From: an uncultured Gammaproteobacteria bacterium
GTDB taxonomy: Bacteria; Pseudomonadota; Gammaproteobacteria; PS1; Pseudothioglobaceae
Assembly (NCBI GenBank): GCA_902556205.1
Contig: CACDVH010000007.1
Span: 19,106-83,105 of the forward strand
Reading direction: 5' to 3'
Length of the DNA stretch: 64,000 bases
Below, piece by piece: positions 27,224 to 37,257 of the stretch. The notes beneath the pieces were generated by a model that saw nothing but the letters and a program-made list of their open reading frames with translations, did not search any database and was not told the DNA's origin. The number at the start of each line of letters is the position of its first letter. Within the stretch, counting starts at the first letter, position 1. The position numbers were made by a program, and so were the translations under genes.

Positions 27224-28713
27224 CTATTCAAAATAATAATGAACATGAGATAAAACATAACTTCATTGCAGGAGAATGGCGAAATAGCTCAAATCACATC
27301 CAAAATATTAATCCATCAGACACAAATGATGTAATCGCTAGTTACTCAATTGCCACAAAAGATGACGTTGAAGATGCAGTTTTAGCAGCAATGAGTGCAC
27401 TACCAGCCTGGTCATCCAGCACTTCTGGAGAGAGATTTGATATTCTTGATGCAATCGGCACGGAGATTATTCAACGTAAAGATGAATTAGGCGACCTTTT
27501 AGCTCGCGAAGAAGGAAAAACACTCAAAGAAGCGGTGGCTGAGGCTCATCGTGCGGGTAGCCTCTTTAAGTTTTTTGCAGCTGAAGTTTATCGCTCTCAT
27601 ACAGAGGGTTATCGTTCACTTCGGGAAGGCATATCGCTTCAGGTTCAGCGCGAACCAATCGGTGTAGTTGCTGCTATAACACCCTGGAACTTTCCATTGG
27701 CGATTCCTGCATGGAAAATTGCACCAGCGCTTGCTTATGGCAATACAGTTGTTTTCAAACCTTCTGAACTGGTATGTGGGTCTGCATGGGCTCTTGCAGA
27801 GATTATTTCTAGAGCAGGTCTCCCAGATGGCGTATTTAACCTATTGATGGGACAAGGCTCGGAAACAGGCGCCGCTATTGTGGAACACCCAAATGTGGCA
27901 GGCGTCACCTTCACTGGCTCTTCAGATATTGGACGCAAGATTGGCGCCAGTGTATTTGCACGAGGCGGCAAGATTCAGCTTGAAATGGGCGGTAAGAATC
28001 CACTCATTGTACTTGATGATGCTGACCTCGATAAAGCTGTCGAATACGCAATCAATGGCGCATTCTTTTCTTGTGGACAACGATGCACTGCCTCTTCTCG
28101 ACTAATTGTCACTAAAAATATTCATGATTCTTTTGTCGATGCAATGTCAAATCGAATCGAACTTCTTAGAATTGGAGATGCACGAAATCCAAATACAGAT
28201 ATTGGCCCTGTTGTTAGTGAAGCACAGCTTAAGAAAAACCTTGAATACCTTCAAATTGGTTTGAAGGATGGTGCAAAGCAATTAACGGGTGGAAAACAAG
28301 TTGAACAGGCTACACCTGGGTGGTATTTATCGCCAGCACTTTTTATTGATGCTAAGAGTGAGATGAAGATTTGTCGTGAGGAAATATTTGGACCAATTGC
28401 TGCCGTAATGCCTGTAAATGATTATGATGAAGCGCTCAATCTAGCTAATGATAGTGAATTTGGCCTTTCAGCAGGAATTGTTACAAATGATCGTTTGATA
28501 ATTGATCACTTTATAGACAACATCCAATCTGGAATGGTACAGATTAATCTTCCAACTGCTGGTATGGATTTTCACGCGCCGATTACTGGTCGAAAAAATT
28601 CATCATTTGGTCCACCTGAAAAGAGTAGTTATTGCCGTGAGTTTTTCACAAATACAAAGGTGGTACACGCAAATTATGGTAAACGCTTAAATTCTAAAAA
28701 GGAGGAGTCATGA
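27220..28713 (+). CDS. NAD(P)-dependent aldehyde dehydrogenase
   Basis: 497 residues from the ATG at 27220, which overlaps the previous stop (ATGA) and has GAGG 7 nt upstream; an earlier in-frame start adds nine residues inside the preceding gene and is unlikely. The catalytic set is complete: TPWNFPLA (oxyanion Asn), QLEMGGKNP (general-base Glu) and FFSCGQRCT (nucleophilic Cys). The C-terminal and Cys-loop pattern is closest to 2-oxoglutarate-semialdehyde and succinate-semialdehyde dehydrogenases. It would oxidise an aldehyde formed after nitrogen removal from the island's substrate. The exact aldehyde is unknown. Confidence 0.9.
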   Translation: MTIQNNNEHEIKHNFIAGEWRNSSNHIQNINPSDTNDVIASYSIATKDDVEDAVLAAMSALPAWSSSTSGERFDILDAIGTEIIQRKDELGDLLAREEGKTLKEAVAEAHRAGSLFKFFAAEVYRSHTEGYRSLREGISLQVQREPIGVVAAITPWNFPLAIPAWKIAPALAYGNTVVFKPSELVCGSAWALAEIISRAGLPDGVFNLLMGQGSETGAAIVEHPNVAGVTFTGSSDIGRKIGASVFARGGKIQLEMGGKNPLIVLDDADLDKAVEYAINGAFFSCGQRCTASSRLIVTKNIHDSFVDAMSNRIELLRIGDARNPNTDIGPVVSEAQLKKNLEYLQIGLKDGAKQLTGGKQVEQATPGWYLSPALFIDAKSEMKICREEIFGPIAAVMPVNDYDEALNLANDSEFGLSAGIVTNDRLIIDHFIDNIQSGMVQINLPTAGMDFHAPITGRKNSSFGPPEKSSYCREFFTNTKVVHANYGKRLNSKKEES

Positions 28714-29906
28714 AATCTCTAGCGGGGTATCGCGTACTTGATCTTTCAAATGTTCTCTCTGGGCCCTTCTGTACCTGTCAATTAGCTCATCTTGGAGCTG
28801 AAGTTATAAAAATTGAATTCCCTATCAGGGGTGATTTAGCAAGACAATTGGGGTTGGATATTGAACTCAATCAAAAACTCATGGGTGCTACTTTTCTTGC
28901 TCAAAACTCAGGTAAACGCTCAATTACCATTAATCTTAAAACAGCAGAGGGAGTCGATGTATTTAAGCGCCTAGTGAAAACTGCTGATGTTTTAGTCGAA
29001 AACTTCAGGCCAGGAGTCATGGATCGTCTTGGTTTAGGCTATGAAGTGCTACGAGATTTAAATCCAAATCTAGTTTATTGTGCAATATCTGGCTTTGGAC
29101 AAGAAGGCTCACTAAAAAGTCGACCGGCATATGATCAAATTATTCAAGGCATGTCAGGCACTATGAATATTACAGGTGATAAAGAATCAGCCCCTCTAAG
29201 GGTAGGTTATCCTATAGCTGACACTATTGGAGGTTTGACAGCAGCCTTTGCCGTTTCAGCTGCACTTGCACAGCAAGGAGGAAAGCGTGGAACCTTTATA
29301 GACGTTTCAATGCTGGAATCTGTAATGTGTACAATGGGTTTTCAAATTTCAAACTACTTTAACGCTAATACAGAACCTCAAGCGATGGGTAATGAAAATT
29401 TTACGAGTAGTCCATCAGGAACATTTAAAACGAGCAATGGACAAATAAATATTGCTGCCAATAAACAGGAGCAGTTTGAAGCAATGTGCCAAGTTTTAGG
29501 TCTTAATGAACTGCTTGAAAATCCTAAATTTGCGACCAGAGAGGCAAGACTCGAAAATCGCACTGAACTCTCTGAGATTCTAAACTCAACCCTAAAGACT
29601 CGTTCTACAGATGAGTGGACTGAATCATTAAACAATGTTGGAGTACCCTGTGGCCCTATCTTAACTGTACCAGAGGCGCTTGCTCAACCGCAGATTGCAG
29701 AGCGTGGAATGGTAGGTACTTATTCCGATGTTCCAGGAGTAGGTCGAGATATTCAAATTACTCGAACGGGTATCAAACTTGATGGAAAAGCACCAACTGT
29801 TGATAACCCGCCTCCAATGCTTGGAGAGCACACTGACGAGATTCTGGGTGAGCTTGGTTTGACGGATACTGAAATCAAAACACTTAAAGAGCAAAAAGCG
29901 ATATAA
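28710..29906 (+). CDS. Class III (CaiB/BaiF) CoA-transferase
   Basis: 398 residues. The family features are present: N-terminal 'GYRVLDLSNVLSGPFCTCQLAHLGAEVIKIE', 'VLVENFRPGVMDRLGLGYEVL', 'YCAISGFGQEG' and the catalytic Asp within the stretch 'RPAYDQIIQGMSG'. These enzymes move CoA from succinyl-CoA or another donor to an organic acid. It overlaps the aldehyde dehydrogenase gene by ATGA and has a strong AGGAGG site, so it should activate the acid made by that enzyme. An HMG-CoA-lyase-like gene follows 46 nt later. Confidence 0.92.
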   Translation: MKSLAGYRVLDLSNVLSGPFCTCQLAHLGAEVIKIEFPIRGDLARQLGLDIELNQKLMGATFLAQNSGKRSITINLKTAEGVDVFKRLVKTADVLVENFRPGVMDRLGLGYEVLRDLNPNLVYCAISGFGQEGSLKSRPAYDQIIQGMSGTMNITGDKESAPLRVGYPIADTIGGLTAAFAVSAALAQQGGKRGTFIDVSMLESVMCTMGFQISNYFNANTEPQAMGNENFTSSPSGTFKTSNGQINIAANKQEQFEAMCQVLGLNELLENPKFATREARLENRTELSEILNSTLKTRSTDEWTESLNNVGVPCGPILTVPEALAQPQIAERGMVGTYSDVPGVGRDIQITRTGIKLDGKAPTVDNPPPMLGEHTDEILGELGLTDTEIKTLKEQKAI

Positions 29907-29952
29907 GTGATTATGTGCCATTAAGAAATACAATTATAAGTTAAGCAAAATT

Positions 29953-30888
29953 ATGAGTGAAATTGACATTGAGGTGAGTGAAGTTGGACCCAGAGATGGT
30001 CTGCAAAGTATAAGTCAGATCATGCCCACTGAGTCTAAAAAGAGATGGATTAAGGCTTTGGCTTTAGCAGGCATTCCTGAGATTGAAGTTGGATCATTTG
30101 TTCCAGCTCATATTTTCCCTCAGCTTTCAGATACTATGGAGATAGCAAAGTATGCTGGGACTATTGAAGGCCTCAAAGTGGCTGCATTAGTGCCAAACTT
30201 GAGGGGAGCTGAAAATGCCATCCTCGCAGGAGTAAATAAGCTGACTATTCCCCTATCTGTCAGTGAGACTCACAGCATGAGAAATGTCAATCGAACGCAT
30301 GACCAGATGCTGGATGAAGTGAAGCGAATAGTCGAGCTAATTAGAGATCTTCCAATCGATGAGAGGCCTTTAATTGAAGGTGCACTCTCAACCGCATTTG
30401 GCTGCACTATTGAAGGCAGCATTTCGGAGGATCGGGTCGTGGAACTGGCGGAGGCATTAATGGAGGCAGGATGCAGTGAGGTTGGCCTCTCAGATACAAC
30501 CGGTTATGCCAATCCTGTTCAGGTTAAGCGACTCATTGGAAAGGTTTGGGATGCAATTGGTCGTGATCATCTTACGGGAATTCATCTGCACAACACACGT
30601 GGTCAAGGATTGGCAAATGTATTAGCAGCGTTGGAAGTTGGACTGACCACCATTGACTCATCAATGGGGGGTATTGGCGGCTGTCCCGCAGCTCCAGGAG
30701 CCAGCGGTAATATAGTTACTGAAGATCTAGTTTTCTTACTAGAGGCAATGGGTCTAAAAACGGGTATTGATTTTGATAAGCTCATTTCTGCTAGAAATGT
30801 CGTTGCTAAAGCGCTACCGGATGTTGAATTGTATGGCTTCACACCGGATGCTGGGTTACCTCTTAGCTCTCCCTCACACATCAAATGA
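29953..30888 (+). CDS. Hydroxymethylglutaryl-CoA lyase-like enzyme
   Basis: 311 residues of the HMGL/DRE-TIM barrel family. It has GPRDGLQ near the N-terminus (catalytic Arg-Asp), the metal His pair in GIHLHNTRGQG, and the lyase signature GIGGCPAAPGASGN with its active-site Cys, which separates HMG-CoA-lyase-like enzymes from isopropylmalate synthases. It cleaves a 3-hydroxy-acyl-CoA to acetyl-CoA and an oxo-acid. Pairing with the preceding CoA-transferase suggests activation followed by C-C cleavage. The true substrate may be HMG-CoA or a relative such as citramalyl-CoA. Confidence 0.9.
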   Translation: MSEIDIEVSEVGPRDGLQSISQIMPTESKKRWIKALALAGIPEIEVGSFVPAHIFPQLSDTMEIAKYAGTIEGLKVAALVPNLRGAENAILAGVNKLTIPLSVSETHSMRNVNRTHDQMLDEVKRIVELIRDLPIDERPLIEGALSTAFGCTIEGSISEDRVVELAEALMEAGCSEVGLSDTTGYANPVQVKRLIGKVWDAIGRDHLTGIHLHNTRGQGLANVLAALEVGLTTIDSSMGGIGGCPAAPGASGNIVTEDLVFLLEAMGLKTGIDFDKLISARNVVAKALPDVELYGFTPDAGLPLSSPSHIK

Positions 30889-31006
30889 AATTTGGACTTA
30901 TAATTCTTTTATATAGTTTGCACTTTTAAATAATAAGAGTATTTCAGATAAGGAGCCTGTTCTAGGCTTTGCTATGTAATAACTACTGATGGCCCTGCAT
31001 CAATAA

Positions 31007-32440
31007 TTAATTAATCATTGGTAAAAGTTTATCGATTGATGTTTTTGCATTTCCATAAAACATTCTTGTATTCTCCTTAAAGAATAACGGATTTTCAATC
31101 CCAGAGTATCCAGTTCCCTGCCCTCTTTTAGAGACAAACACGTGCTTAGCCTTCCAGCATTCTAGAACAGGCATTCCAGCTATAGGACTGTTTGGGTCAT
31201 CTTGAGCGGCAGGATTCACAATGTCATTTGATCCAATTACTATAGCAACATCTGTATCAGGAAAATCATCATTAATCTCATCCATCTCTAAAACAATGTC
31301 ATATGGTACTCGGGCCTCTGCTAAAAGAACATTCATATGCCCAGGTAAACGACCAGCAACTGGATGAATCGCAAAACGTACATCTTTGCCTTGCTCTCTT
31401 AACTTACGCACTAATTCAGAGACTGACTGTTGGGCTTGTGCTACAGCCATACCGTAGCCTGGAATAATTATGATGCTGTCAGCATCATTTAGAACAGAAG
31501 CCACTTCATCAGCCTCAATAGCATTTTGTTCACCCTCAATCTCCATTTGTGGGCCCGAATACTCTCCAAACCCACCAAGAATAACACTCACAAAAGACCT
31601 ATTCATAGCTTTACACATAATGTAAGACAAAATAGCGCCAGATGATCCTACAAGAGCTCCTACAACAATCAGAAGATCATTTCCAAGACTAAACCCGATT
31701 GCAGCGGCGGCCCATCCAGAATAAGAATTCAGCATTGATACAACTACTGGCATATCTGCACCACCAATTCCCATGATCAGGTGATAACCAATAAAAACTG
31801 CAAGAATTGTTAAGACAATTATTGGCAAAAGTTCACCTGAATTTAAGTACCAAATCATTGCTATTACTGACACAATAGCAGCAGTGGCATTTAGATAGTT
31901 ACCCCCTGGCAGTTTAGTGGCTGCTGAAGTTACTTTGCCTGCCAACTTACCATAAGCAATGATTGAACCCATAAATGTGACAGCACCAATCCAGATACCC
32001 AATGAAGACTCAACTCGGAGTATGCTAATCTCAACATCTGATTTTTTAGCAAGAAGTGCGGAGAACCCTTCAAGTGTTTTTTGAATCGAATCATCCATTG
32101 ACGCTACATTGATGAGTTCAAAATGTGTATTAAATCCTACAAATACTGCAACAAGACCCACAAGTGCATGCATCCCGGCAACTAACTCTGGCATTTGAGT
32201 CATTTCGACTCTTGAGGCCAGCTGATAACCCACGAGGCCACCAGCAGCAATCAGGATAAGCGAGAGCCACCATAGTCCAAATCCAGGGCCAAACAAGGTC
32301 ACAGAAACAGCCAGGGCCATAGCAACAATGCCATACCAAACCGCACGCTTCGCACTTTCTTGACCAGAAAGCCCTCCAAGAGAGAGTATGAATAAAACAA
32401 TTGCTACAACGTAAATAGCGGTAGTAAATCCCATTTCCAT
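31007..32440 (-). CDS. pntB: NAD(P) transhydrogenase subunit beta
   Basis: 477 residues. About nine membrane helices fill residues 1-265, followed by the NADP(H)-binding domain III (about 290-477) with the [10 protein letters not shown] fingerprint and '[18 protein letters not shown]', '[11 protein letters not shown]'. With PntA it couples proton entry to hydride transfer from NADH to NADP+. The gene starts 13 nt after the pntA stop. The last gene of the catabolic island converges on it. Confidence 0.96.
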   Translation of the reverse strand: MEMGFTTAIYVVAIVLFILSLGGLSGQESAKRAVWYGIVAMALAVSVTLFGPGFGLWWLSLILIAAGGLVGYQLASRVEMTQMPELVAGMHALVGLVAVFVGFNTHFELINVASMDDSIQKTLEGFSALLAKKSDVEISILRVESSLGIWIGAVTFMGSIIAYGKLAGKVTSAATKLPGGNYLNATAAIVSVIAMIWYLNSGELLPIIVLTILAVFIGYHLIMGIGGADMPVVVSMLNSYSGWAAAAIGFSLGNDLLIVVGALVGSSGAILSYIMCKAMNRSFVSVILGGFGEYSGPQMEIEGEQNAIEADEVASVLNDADSIIIIPGYGMAVAQAQQSVSELVRKLREQGKDVRFAIHPVAGRLPGHMNVLLAEARVPYDIVLEMDEINDDFPDTDVAIVIGSNDIVNPAAQDDPNSPIAGMPVLECWKAKHVFVSKRGQGTGYSGIENPLFFKENTRMFYGNAKTSIDKLLPMIN

Positions 32441-32453
32441 AATACCGTCCTCG

Positions 32454-34025
32454 TTAAGATTTTTGGAACATGGCGAGCATACGCTTTGTTACTAGGAAAC
32501 CACCAAAGATGTTGATGCCAGCTAAAAACAAAGATACTGCAGCGAGTATAAAAACTGTATAGCTCGTTGATCCTATTTGTAGGAGCGCTCCCAATATAAT
32601 AATTGACGAAATGGCATTGGTAACCGCCATAAGAGGGGTATGCAGTGAGTGACTGACATTCCAGATCACCTGAAAGCCTACAAAAACTGACAAAATAAAC
32701 ACAATAAAATGCTGCATAAAGCTAGCAGGTGCATAGATACCAACCAGGAATATCAATATGCCGCCAACTGCTAGCAAGACAACTTGGTTTTTGGTTTGTT
32801 TTTTAAAAGCGGCAACTTCCTCAGCACGAATTTCTTCTGGGGTTTTCTCTGGGGTTTTCTCTTTCGGTCTAGCCGCTATGGCTTGAACCTTCGGAGGAGG
32901 CGGTGGATAGGTAATTTCACCATCATGAACTACTGTTGCCCCGCGAATAATGTCGTCCTCCATATTGTGAGCAATCACTCCATTTTTGTCTGGAGTTAAA
33001 TCTGCAATCATGTGTCGAATATTGCTTGCATATAGCATGCTGGCTTGCTCAGCCATTCTGCTTGGAAAGTCTGTATAACCAATGATGACTACGCCATTAT
33101 CAGTCACGATGCGCTCATCCATCACAGTGAGCTTACAATTCCCTCCTTTTTCAGCTGCTAGATCGACAATTACAGAGCCTGGCTTCATACTGGCAACCAT
33201 GTCTGATGTCCAAAGCTCAGGAGCCTCACGATTTGGAATCAAAGCGGTAGTGATGACAATGTCTATTTCAGGTGCAATCTCACGAAACTTTGCCAATTGC
33301 GCGGCAGAAAACTCAGGCGATGATACTGCGGCATAGCCGCCAGTTGAAGCGCCGTCTTCTTGTTCACTCTCAAAATCAAGGAAGACAAACTCAGCGCCCA
33401 TAGATTCAACCTGTTCGGCGACCTCTGGACGGACATCAAATGCATAAGTGATCGCCCCAAGAGAGGTAGAAGTTCCAATCGCTGCAAGACCTGCAACGCC
33501 AGCACCCACAACCAAAACCTTTGCTGGTGGTACCTTTCCAGCAGCTGTGACTTGACCTGTAAAAAATCGGCCAAAGTTGTTTCCAGATTCAATCACAGCA
33601 CGATACCCTGCGATATTGGCCATAGACGATAGCGCGTCCATTTTTTGCGCTCTACTAATCCGCGGGACCATATCCATAGCAATGACACTAATCTCTTTGG
33701 ACTTGGCCAGATCCATCAGCGCTTCATTTGCCCCAGGATTGAAGAATGAAATTAGCGTCTTTTTCGAAGGGAGATTGCCTAGCTCATGCTCGCTTGATGG
33801 ACGAACCTTAACAATTAAATCACTCGCCTCAGCAAGCGCGCTTGCTGAAGACAAAATTTCAACGCCTTCAGCTTCATATTGCTCATTACTAAAACCAGCT
33901 AGTAGGCCTGCATCTTTCTCGAGGAGACACTCATGGCCTAGTTTTTGTAACTGAATTGCACTTTCAGGAGTTAGGGCAACGCGCTGTTCACCTGTAATAG
34001 TTTCTTTTAAAGCCCCAATTTTCAT
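32454..34025 (-). CDS. pntA: NAD(P) transhydrogenase subunit alpha, fused form
   Basis: 523 residues from the ATG at 34023-34025, which has AAGGA 8 nt upstream and begins with the family's MKIGALKET; a further upstream ATG adds 14 unlikely residues. It carries the NAD-binding domain I (about 1-375, [14 protein letters not shown] dinucleotide motif), an unusual Pro/Lys/Glu-rich linker (about 390-425, with a PPPPP run), and four membrane helices at the C-terminus. This is the single-chain alpha subunit of enterobacterial type. Confidence 0.95.
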   Translation of the reverse strand: MKIGALKETITGEQRVALTPESAIQLQKLGHECLLEKDAGLLAGFSNEQYEAEGVEILSSASALAEASDLIVKVRPSSEHELGNLPSKKTLISFFNPGANEALMDLAKSKEISVIAMDMVPRISRAQKMDALSSMANIAGYRAVIESGNNFGRFFTGQVTAAGKVPPAKVLVVGAGVAGLAAIGTSTSLGAITYAFDVRPEVAEQVESMGAEFVFLDFESEQEDGASTGGYAAVSSPEFSAAQLAKFREIAPEIDIVITTALIPNREAPELWTSDMVASMKPGSVIVDLAAEKGGNCKLTVMDERIVTDNGVVIIGYTDFPSRMAEQASMLYASNIRHMIADLTPDKNGVIAHNMEDDIIRGATVVHDGEITYPPPPPKVQAIAARPKEKTPEKTPEEIRAEEVAAFKKQTKNQVVLLAVGGILIFLVGIYAPASFMQHFIVFILSVFVGFQVIWNVSHSLHTPLMAVTNAISSIIILGALLQIGSTSYTVFILAAVSLFLAGINIFGGFLVTKRMLAMFQKS

Positions 34026-34151
34026 AATTTTCGTCCTTGGTTGACGCGGTCTTTCACCGTATTTCAATGCTTCTATTATCAGTTAAATAGAATGTTTATT
34101 TAGTTACTTTAAAGCAACATAAAAGAATTTTATCATACTATCATAAAATAG

Positions 34152-34173
34152 ATATATATGTTTTCATATATAT
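34152..34173. repeat. AT-rich inverted repeat upstream of pntA
   Basis: ATATATATG-TTTT-CATATATAT, a perfect 9-bp inverted repeat, lies about 130 bp upstream of pntA in a 227-bp gap (34026-34252) with no gene. It could be a hairpin at the end of the oxidoreductase transcript region or a protein site; no T-run follows on either strand. Confidence 0.4.
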
Positions 34174-34252
34174 GATAATTTAATCTTAACTTTTAATTCT
34201 ATCAAAATAGTTTAATTTATACCCATACAAAATTACTGGTCATAAATGAAAT

Positions 34253-35260
34253 CTATTCACGAATTTTTACGACTACTTTTCCTTTTGCATGGCCCTTAGA
34301 TAAGTACTCTAGTGCTTGAATACTCTCAGAAAATTTATAAGTCTTATCAAGTATAGGCTTAAGTTTGCCTGATTCATATAACTTTGCAATCTTTTTTAGC
34401 TGCTCACCATTTGGAGACATGTACAAAAACCTATATGTTGCATTCATTTTTGATGCTGTTCTTGTTACTTTTCTTGCTTGAAAAGCTAAAATCATCCGAA
34501 TAAACTTGTTTAATCCAAATTGTTCAGCGGTAATACTGTCAATAGTGCCAGCGATAGACAACACTCTTCCTCCCTCTTTAAGGACATTGAAAGAGTTTAA
34601 AGTGTGATCACCTCCCAGAGTGTCATAAACCACATCAAACGCAGCACCTTCATCAAGGTAGTTTTGTGAAGTGTAATCGATCACTTTATCAGCACCTAAG
34701 CCTTTTACAAATGAAACATTTTTAGAGCTAGTCGTGGTAGTTACTTTCGCTCCAAGATGCTTAGCAAGCTGAATAGCAAAAGTACCAATACCGCCTGATC
34801 CAGCGTGGATCAATACGCTCTCTCCTTTAGAGAGTTTTGCGACGTCCACAAGCGCTTGGTACGTTGTCAAACCAACAAGAGGGATGCTTGCAGACTCATC
34901 AAATCCTAGATTTGAGGGCATTAACGCTGTATCTTCAACATTTGACAAAACATACTCAGCCATAGTTCCAACAAAGCTCTCATTAATCCTTGAATAGACC
35001 TTGTCACCAGTCTTAAATTTTCTGACGTTCTTACCGACCTCATCAACAATGCCGCTTACATCTCTTCCAATTCCTGCTGGAAAAGAAAGTTTGCCTAATG
35101 CTTTATAAGCACCACTAACAATTTTGTAATCTATAGGATTAAAACTTGACGAGTATGTTTTGATTAAGATTTGGTTCGCTTTAACTGCTGGTTTTGGAAC
35201 TTCTTGCTCCTCTAAACTAGAATTGACATCCCCATACTTTGTGATCATTAATGATTTCAT
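34253..35260 (-). CDS. Zinc-free medium-chain quinone oxidoreductase-like protein
   Basis: 335 residues from the ATG at 35258-35260 (MKSLMITKYG), the usual start for this family; an upstream ATG would add 35 hydrophobic residues translated across the divergent promoter and is rejected. It has the MDR fold: SFNPIDYKIVSG, PAGIGRDVSGIVDEVG, and the NADP-binding motif HAGSGGIGTFAIQLAKHLGA. No structural zinc Cys cluster is present. It is divergent from an HxlR regulator, a frequent pairing in which the regulator senses reactive electrophiles and the enzyme reduces quinones or enones. Confidence 0.88.
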   Translation of the reverse strand: MKSLMITKYGDVNSSLEEQEVPKPAVKANQILIKTYSSSFNPIDYKIVSGAYKALGKLSFPAGIGRDVSGIVDEVGKNVRKFKTGDKVYSRINESFVGTMAEYVLSNVEDTALMPSNLGFDESASIPLVGLTTYQALVDVAKLSKGESVLIHAGSGGIGTFAIQLAKHLGAKVTTTTSSKNVSFVKGLGADKVIDYTSQNYLDEGAAFDVVYDTLGGDHTLNSFNVLKEGGRVLSIAGTIDSITAEQFGLNKFIRMILAFQARKVTRTASKMNATYRFLYMSPNGEQLKKIAKLYESGKLKPILDKTYKFSESIQALEYLSKGHAKGKVVVKIRE

Positions 35261-35302
35261 TTTTGCCTCTAAGATTAAAAAACTGTTAATTTTAGTTGTA
35301 TA

Positions 35303-35319
35303 TACTATAATTACAAGTA
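35303..35319. promoter_or_regulatory. Candidate HxlR operator
   Basis: TACT-N9-AGTA lies in the 97-bp divergent region between the oxidoreductase and the HxlR gene. YodB/HxlR-type regulators are known to bind TACT...AGTA inverted repeats, though usually with a shorter spacer. Confidence 0.45.
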
Positions 35320-35357
35320 CAAACATAATTAATACTACTATCAACAAACATACCATT

Positions 35358-35666
35358 ATGAGCAAGATTAAAAAAAATGATTCGCCTACAACTGCTGCTA
35401 TTAAGCTTATTGGAGGAAAATGGAAGCTGTGTATTCTTTGGCAATTATCTCAAAAAAAAATGCGTTTTGGAGAACTTCAAAGAGCTGTTGGTGACATAAC
35501 CCAACAAATGCTATCGAAACAATTAAAAGAAATGTCGAATGACAATCTAATCAAAAGAAAGGTTTATGAGGTCATTCCTCCTAAAGTTGAATACTCATTA
35601 ACTGCTTTTGGAAAATCAGGAATACCAGTGCTCACTGAGCTCTGTAATTGGGCTAGTAAAAAATAA
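35358..35666 (+). CDS. HxlR-family transcriptional regulator
   Basis: 102 residues from the ATG at 35358 (MSKIKKNDS). It is a single winged-helix domain with the HxlR hallmark 'AIKLIGGKWKLCILWQL', 'RFGELQRAVGDITQQMLSKQLKEM' and 'YEVIPPKVEYSLTAFG'. It lacks the usual N-terminal Cys just before the GGKW helix; one Cys lies within the helix (KLCIL). It likely represses itself and the divergent oxidoreductase gene. Confidence 0.9.
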   Translation: MSKIKKNDSPTTAAIKLIGGKWKLCILWQLSQKKMRFGELQRAVGDITQQMLSKQLKEMSNDNLIKRKVYEVIPPKVEYSLTAFGKSGIPVLTELCNWASKK

Positions 35667-35667
35667 T

Positions 35668-36171
35668 TTGTTTAAAATTACGACACAACGGCTTGTTTTA
35701 AAACGCCCTGATAAAACATTCAATAAGAGTGTGTTTGCTTCGCTCGTTGGTGATTGGGATATCGCTAAATGGTTATCTGATGTCCCCTTTCCATACACTG
35801 AGAAGCATGCTGAAAAGTTTATAAAAAGGTCAAGTCCTGATGACTTAAGATTTAGTGTGTTTTATGACGAAATATTGGTCGGAGGAGTTGGAGTCAGTTT
35901 TGAAGAGCATAATCAATTAGATCTAGGTTATTGGATTGCTAAAGATTATTGGGGCAATGGCTTTGCAACTGAAGCATCAGAAGGATTGATTGATTATGTA
36001 AAAAATGAAACAGAATTTAAAGCCATTACTGCCTGCTATGTAAAGGGAAACAATGCCTCTGCAAAGGTACTTAAGAAGCTTGGGTTCATTGAGATTGGAG
36101 AATGCGAAGAATACTTCCTTTCTCGTAAAGAGACTGTGTCATGCGTTGACCTCATTCTTAATCTGGATTAA
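35668..36171 (+). CDS. GNAT acetyltransferase, RimJ/RimL-like
   Basis: About 167 residues from a TTG at 35668, one base after the hxlR stop, followed by the typical opening 'ITTQRLVLKRP'. A longer TTG start at 35608 would overlap hxlR by 59 nt. The acetyl-CoA loop reads DYWGNGFATEA, and the C-terminal 'GNNASAKVLKKLGFIEIGE' is characteristic of RimJ/RimL-type acetyltransferases. No ATG is available near the domain start, so the exact start is uncertain. Target is unknown. Confidence 0.8.
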   Translation: MFKITTQRLVLKRPDKTFNKSVFASLVGDWDIAKWLSDVPFPYTEKHAEKFIKRSSPDDLRFSVFYDEILVGGVGVSFEEHNQLDLGYWIAKDYWGNGFATEASEGLIDYVKNETEFKAITACYVKGNNASAKVLKKLGFIEIGECEEYFLSRKETVSCVDLILNLD

Positions 36172-36175
36172 CAAT

Positions 36176-36598
36176 CTAATTCAGTTTTTTTGACATTTTG
36201 ATGTGATCAATACCAGCCTCTTCGTAGATTTCACCTTCACAATCAAAGCCAAGATCTAAATAGAATCCGTGTGCATGCCATTGAGATGAAAGCCAAAGTT
36301 TTTCTAAATTAGCTTCCTCTGCCCATTGAATGAGTTCTTGCATCATTAATTTACCAATACCTAGGCCTCGATGCTTCTTGAGAACCGCAACCCTTCCAAT
36401 ATGGCCATCACTTAAGATCCTTCCCGTCCCTATAGCCTCATTATCTATAAAGGCCAAGACATGTTTTGCCTCTTCATCAAGACCATCAATTTCAAGCTCT
36501 TCAGGCACATTTTGTTCATCGACAAAGACTTCAAATCTTATTTTGCAGATATCTTTCACATTGCCTTGATAGCTACAAATTATTGATTTAATATTCAT
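36176..36598 (-). CDS. GNAT acetyltransferase, YjcF-like
   Basis: 140 residues. 'IRFEVFVDEQNVPEELEIDGLDEEAKHVLA' and the acetyl-CoA loop 'HRGLGIGKLM' place it with small YjcF-type GNAT proteins. The C-terminal strand 'HAHGFYLDLGFDCEGEIYEEAGIDH' fits that group. It converges on the preceding acetyltransferase with a 4-nt gap. Substrate is unknown. Confidence 0.85.
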   Translation of the reverse strand: MNIKSIICSYQGNVKDICKIRFEVFVDEQNVPEELEIDGLDEEAKHVLAFIDNEAIGTGRILSDGHIGRVAVLKKHRGLGIGKLMMQELIQWAEEANLEKLWLSSQWHAHGFYLDLGFDCEGEIYEEAGIDHIKMSKKLN

Positions 36599-36611
36599 GA
36601 ATTAAATTTTT

Positions 36612-37241
36612 TTAAAGAAAAAATAGATTGATTGCAAGTGCAAAATATACCAAAGCTGCGAGTTTATTTATATTTTTATTGATGGTGTTAGATTTCTTTA
36701 AATAACCCTCAAGGAAGCTTCCAAGAAACGCTATAGATGAAAAAACAAATAGCGCACTTAAAATAAATAAAAACCCTAGAATAAAGATTTGTATTGTTAC
36801 GCTTCCGTTTATAGGGTTTATAAACTGTGGAAGAAAAACCAAGAAAAAAAGTGCAACCTTTGGGTTGGTCAAATTCATGACTATTCCAGTAATATAATAG
36901 GATCGGTTGACACTTTCAGCATCATTGGAATCTATAGCTAACTCTTTACTCTTGAGAGAAAGCCAACCTAAATAGATAAGGTAGCATGCACCAACAATCT
37001 TCAGTCCATTAAAGGCAAGCACACTCGTCTGAAATATAACGCTGACACCAATAGCAACGAGGATTGTATGGCCGATTAGACCAGTGCATAGACCTAATGT
37101 TATATAGAATCCAGACTTCCAACCCTTTAGTGCTGAATTAGTCATGACGAAGATATTATCAGGCCCTGGAACAAGACTTAGGACAACGGATGCTAAAACA
37201 AATGCAATAATGGTTTCAAGGCTTAGGATTTCAAATATCAT
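36612..37241 (-). CDS. LysE-family exporter
   Basis: 209 residues with about six hydrophobic segments and the family opening 'SLVPGPDNIFVMTNSALKG' plus 'NLTNPKVALFFLVFLPQF'. RhtB/LysE proteins export amino acids or their derivatives. It is one of two LysE-type genes flanking a glyoxalase-fold gene on the same strand. Confidence 0.9.
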   Translation of the reverse strand: MIFEILSLETIIAFVLASVVLSLVPGPDNIFVMTNSALKGWKSGFYITLGLCTGLIGHTILVAIGVSVIFQTSVLAFNGLKIVGACYLIYLGWLSLKSKELAIDSNDAESVNRSYYITGIVMNLTNPKVALFFLVFLPQFINPINGSVTIQIFILGFLFILSALFVFSSIAFLGSFLEGYLKKSNTINKNINKLAALVYFALAINLFFL

Positions 37242-37257
37242 TCAATTCCATCAATTA

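Noticed and set aside
30954..30971. AGCCT/AGGCT hairpin between the lyase gene and pntB
   Set aside because: A 5-bp stem followed by only three T is too weak to call a terminator.
33577..33954. 125-residue frame antisense to pntA
   Set aside because: It overlaps the NAD-binding domain of pntA and shows no independent features.
34026..34067. 14-residue N-terminal extension of pntA
   Set aside because: The internal ATG has a better ribosome site and the protein begins with the usual MKIGALKE.
35261..35365. Hydrophobic 35-residue N-terminal extension of the quinone oxidoreductase
   Set aside because: It crosses the divergent promoter and operator region, and the family normally begins with MK-x-(3)-T/K-x-G as found at the internal ATG.
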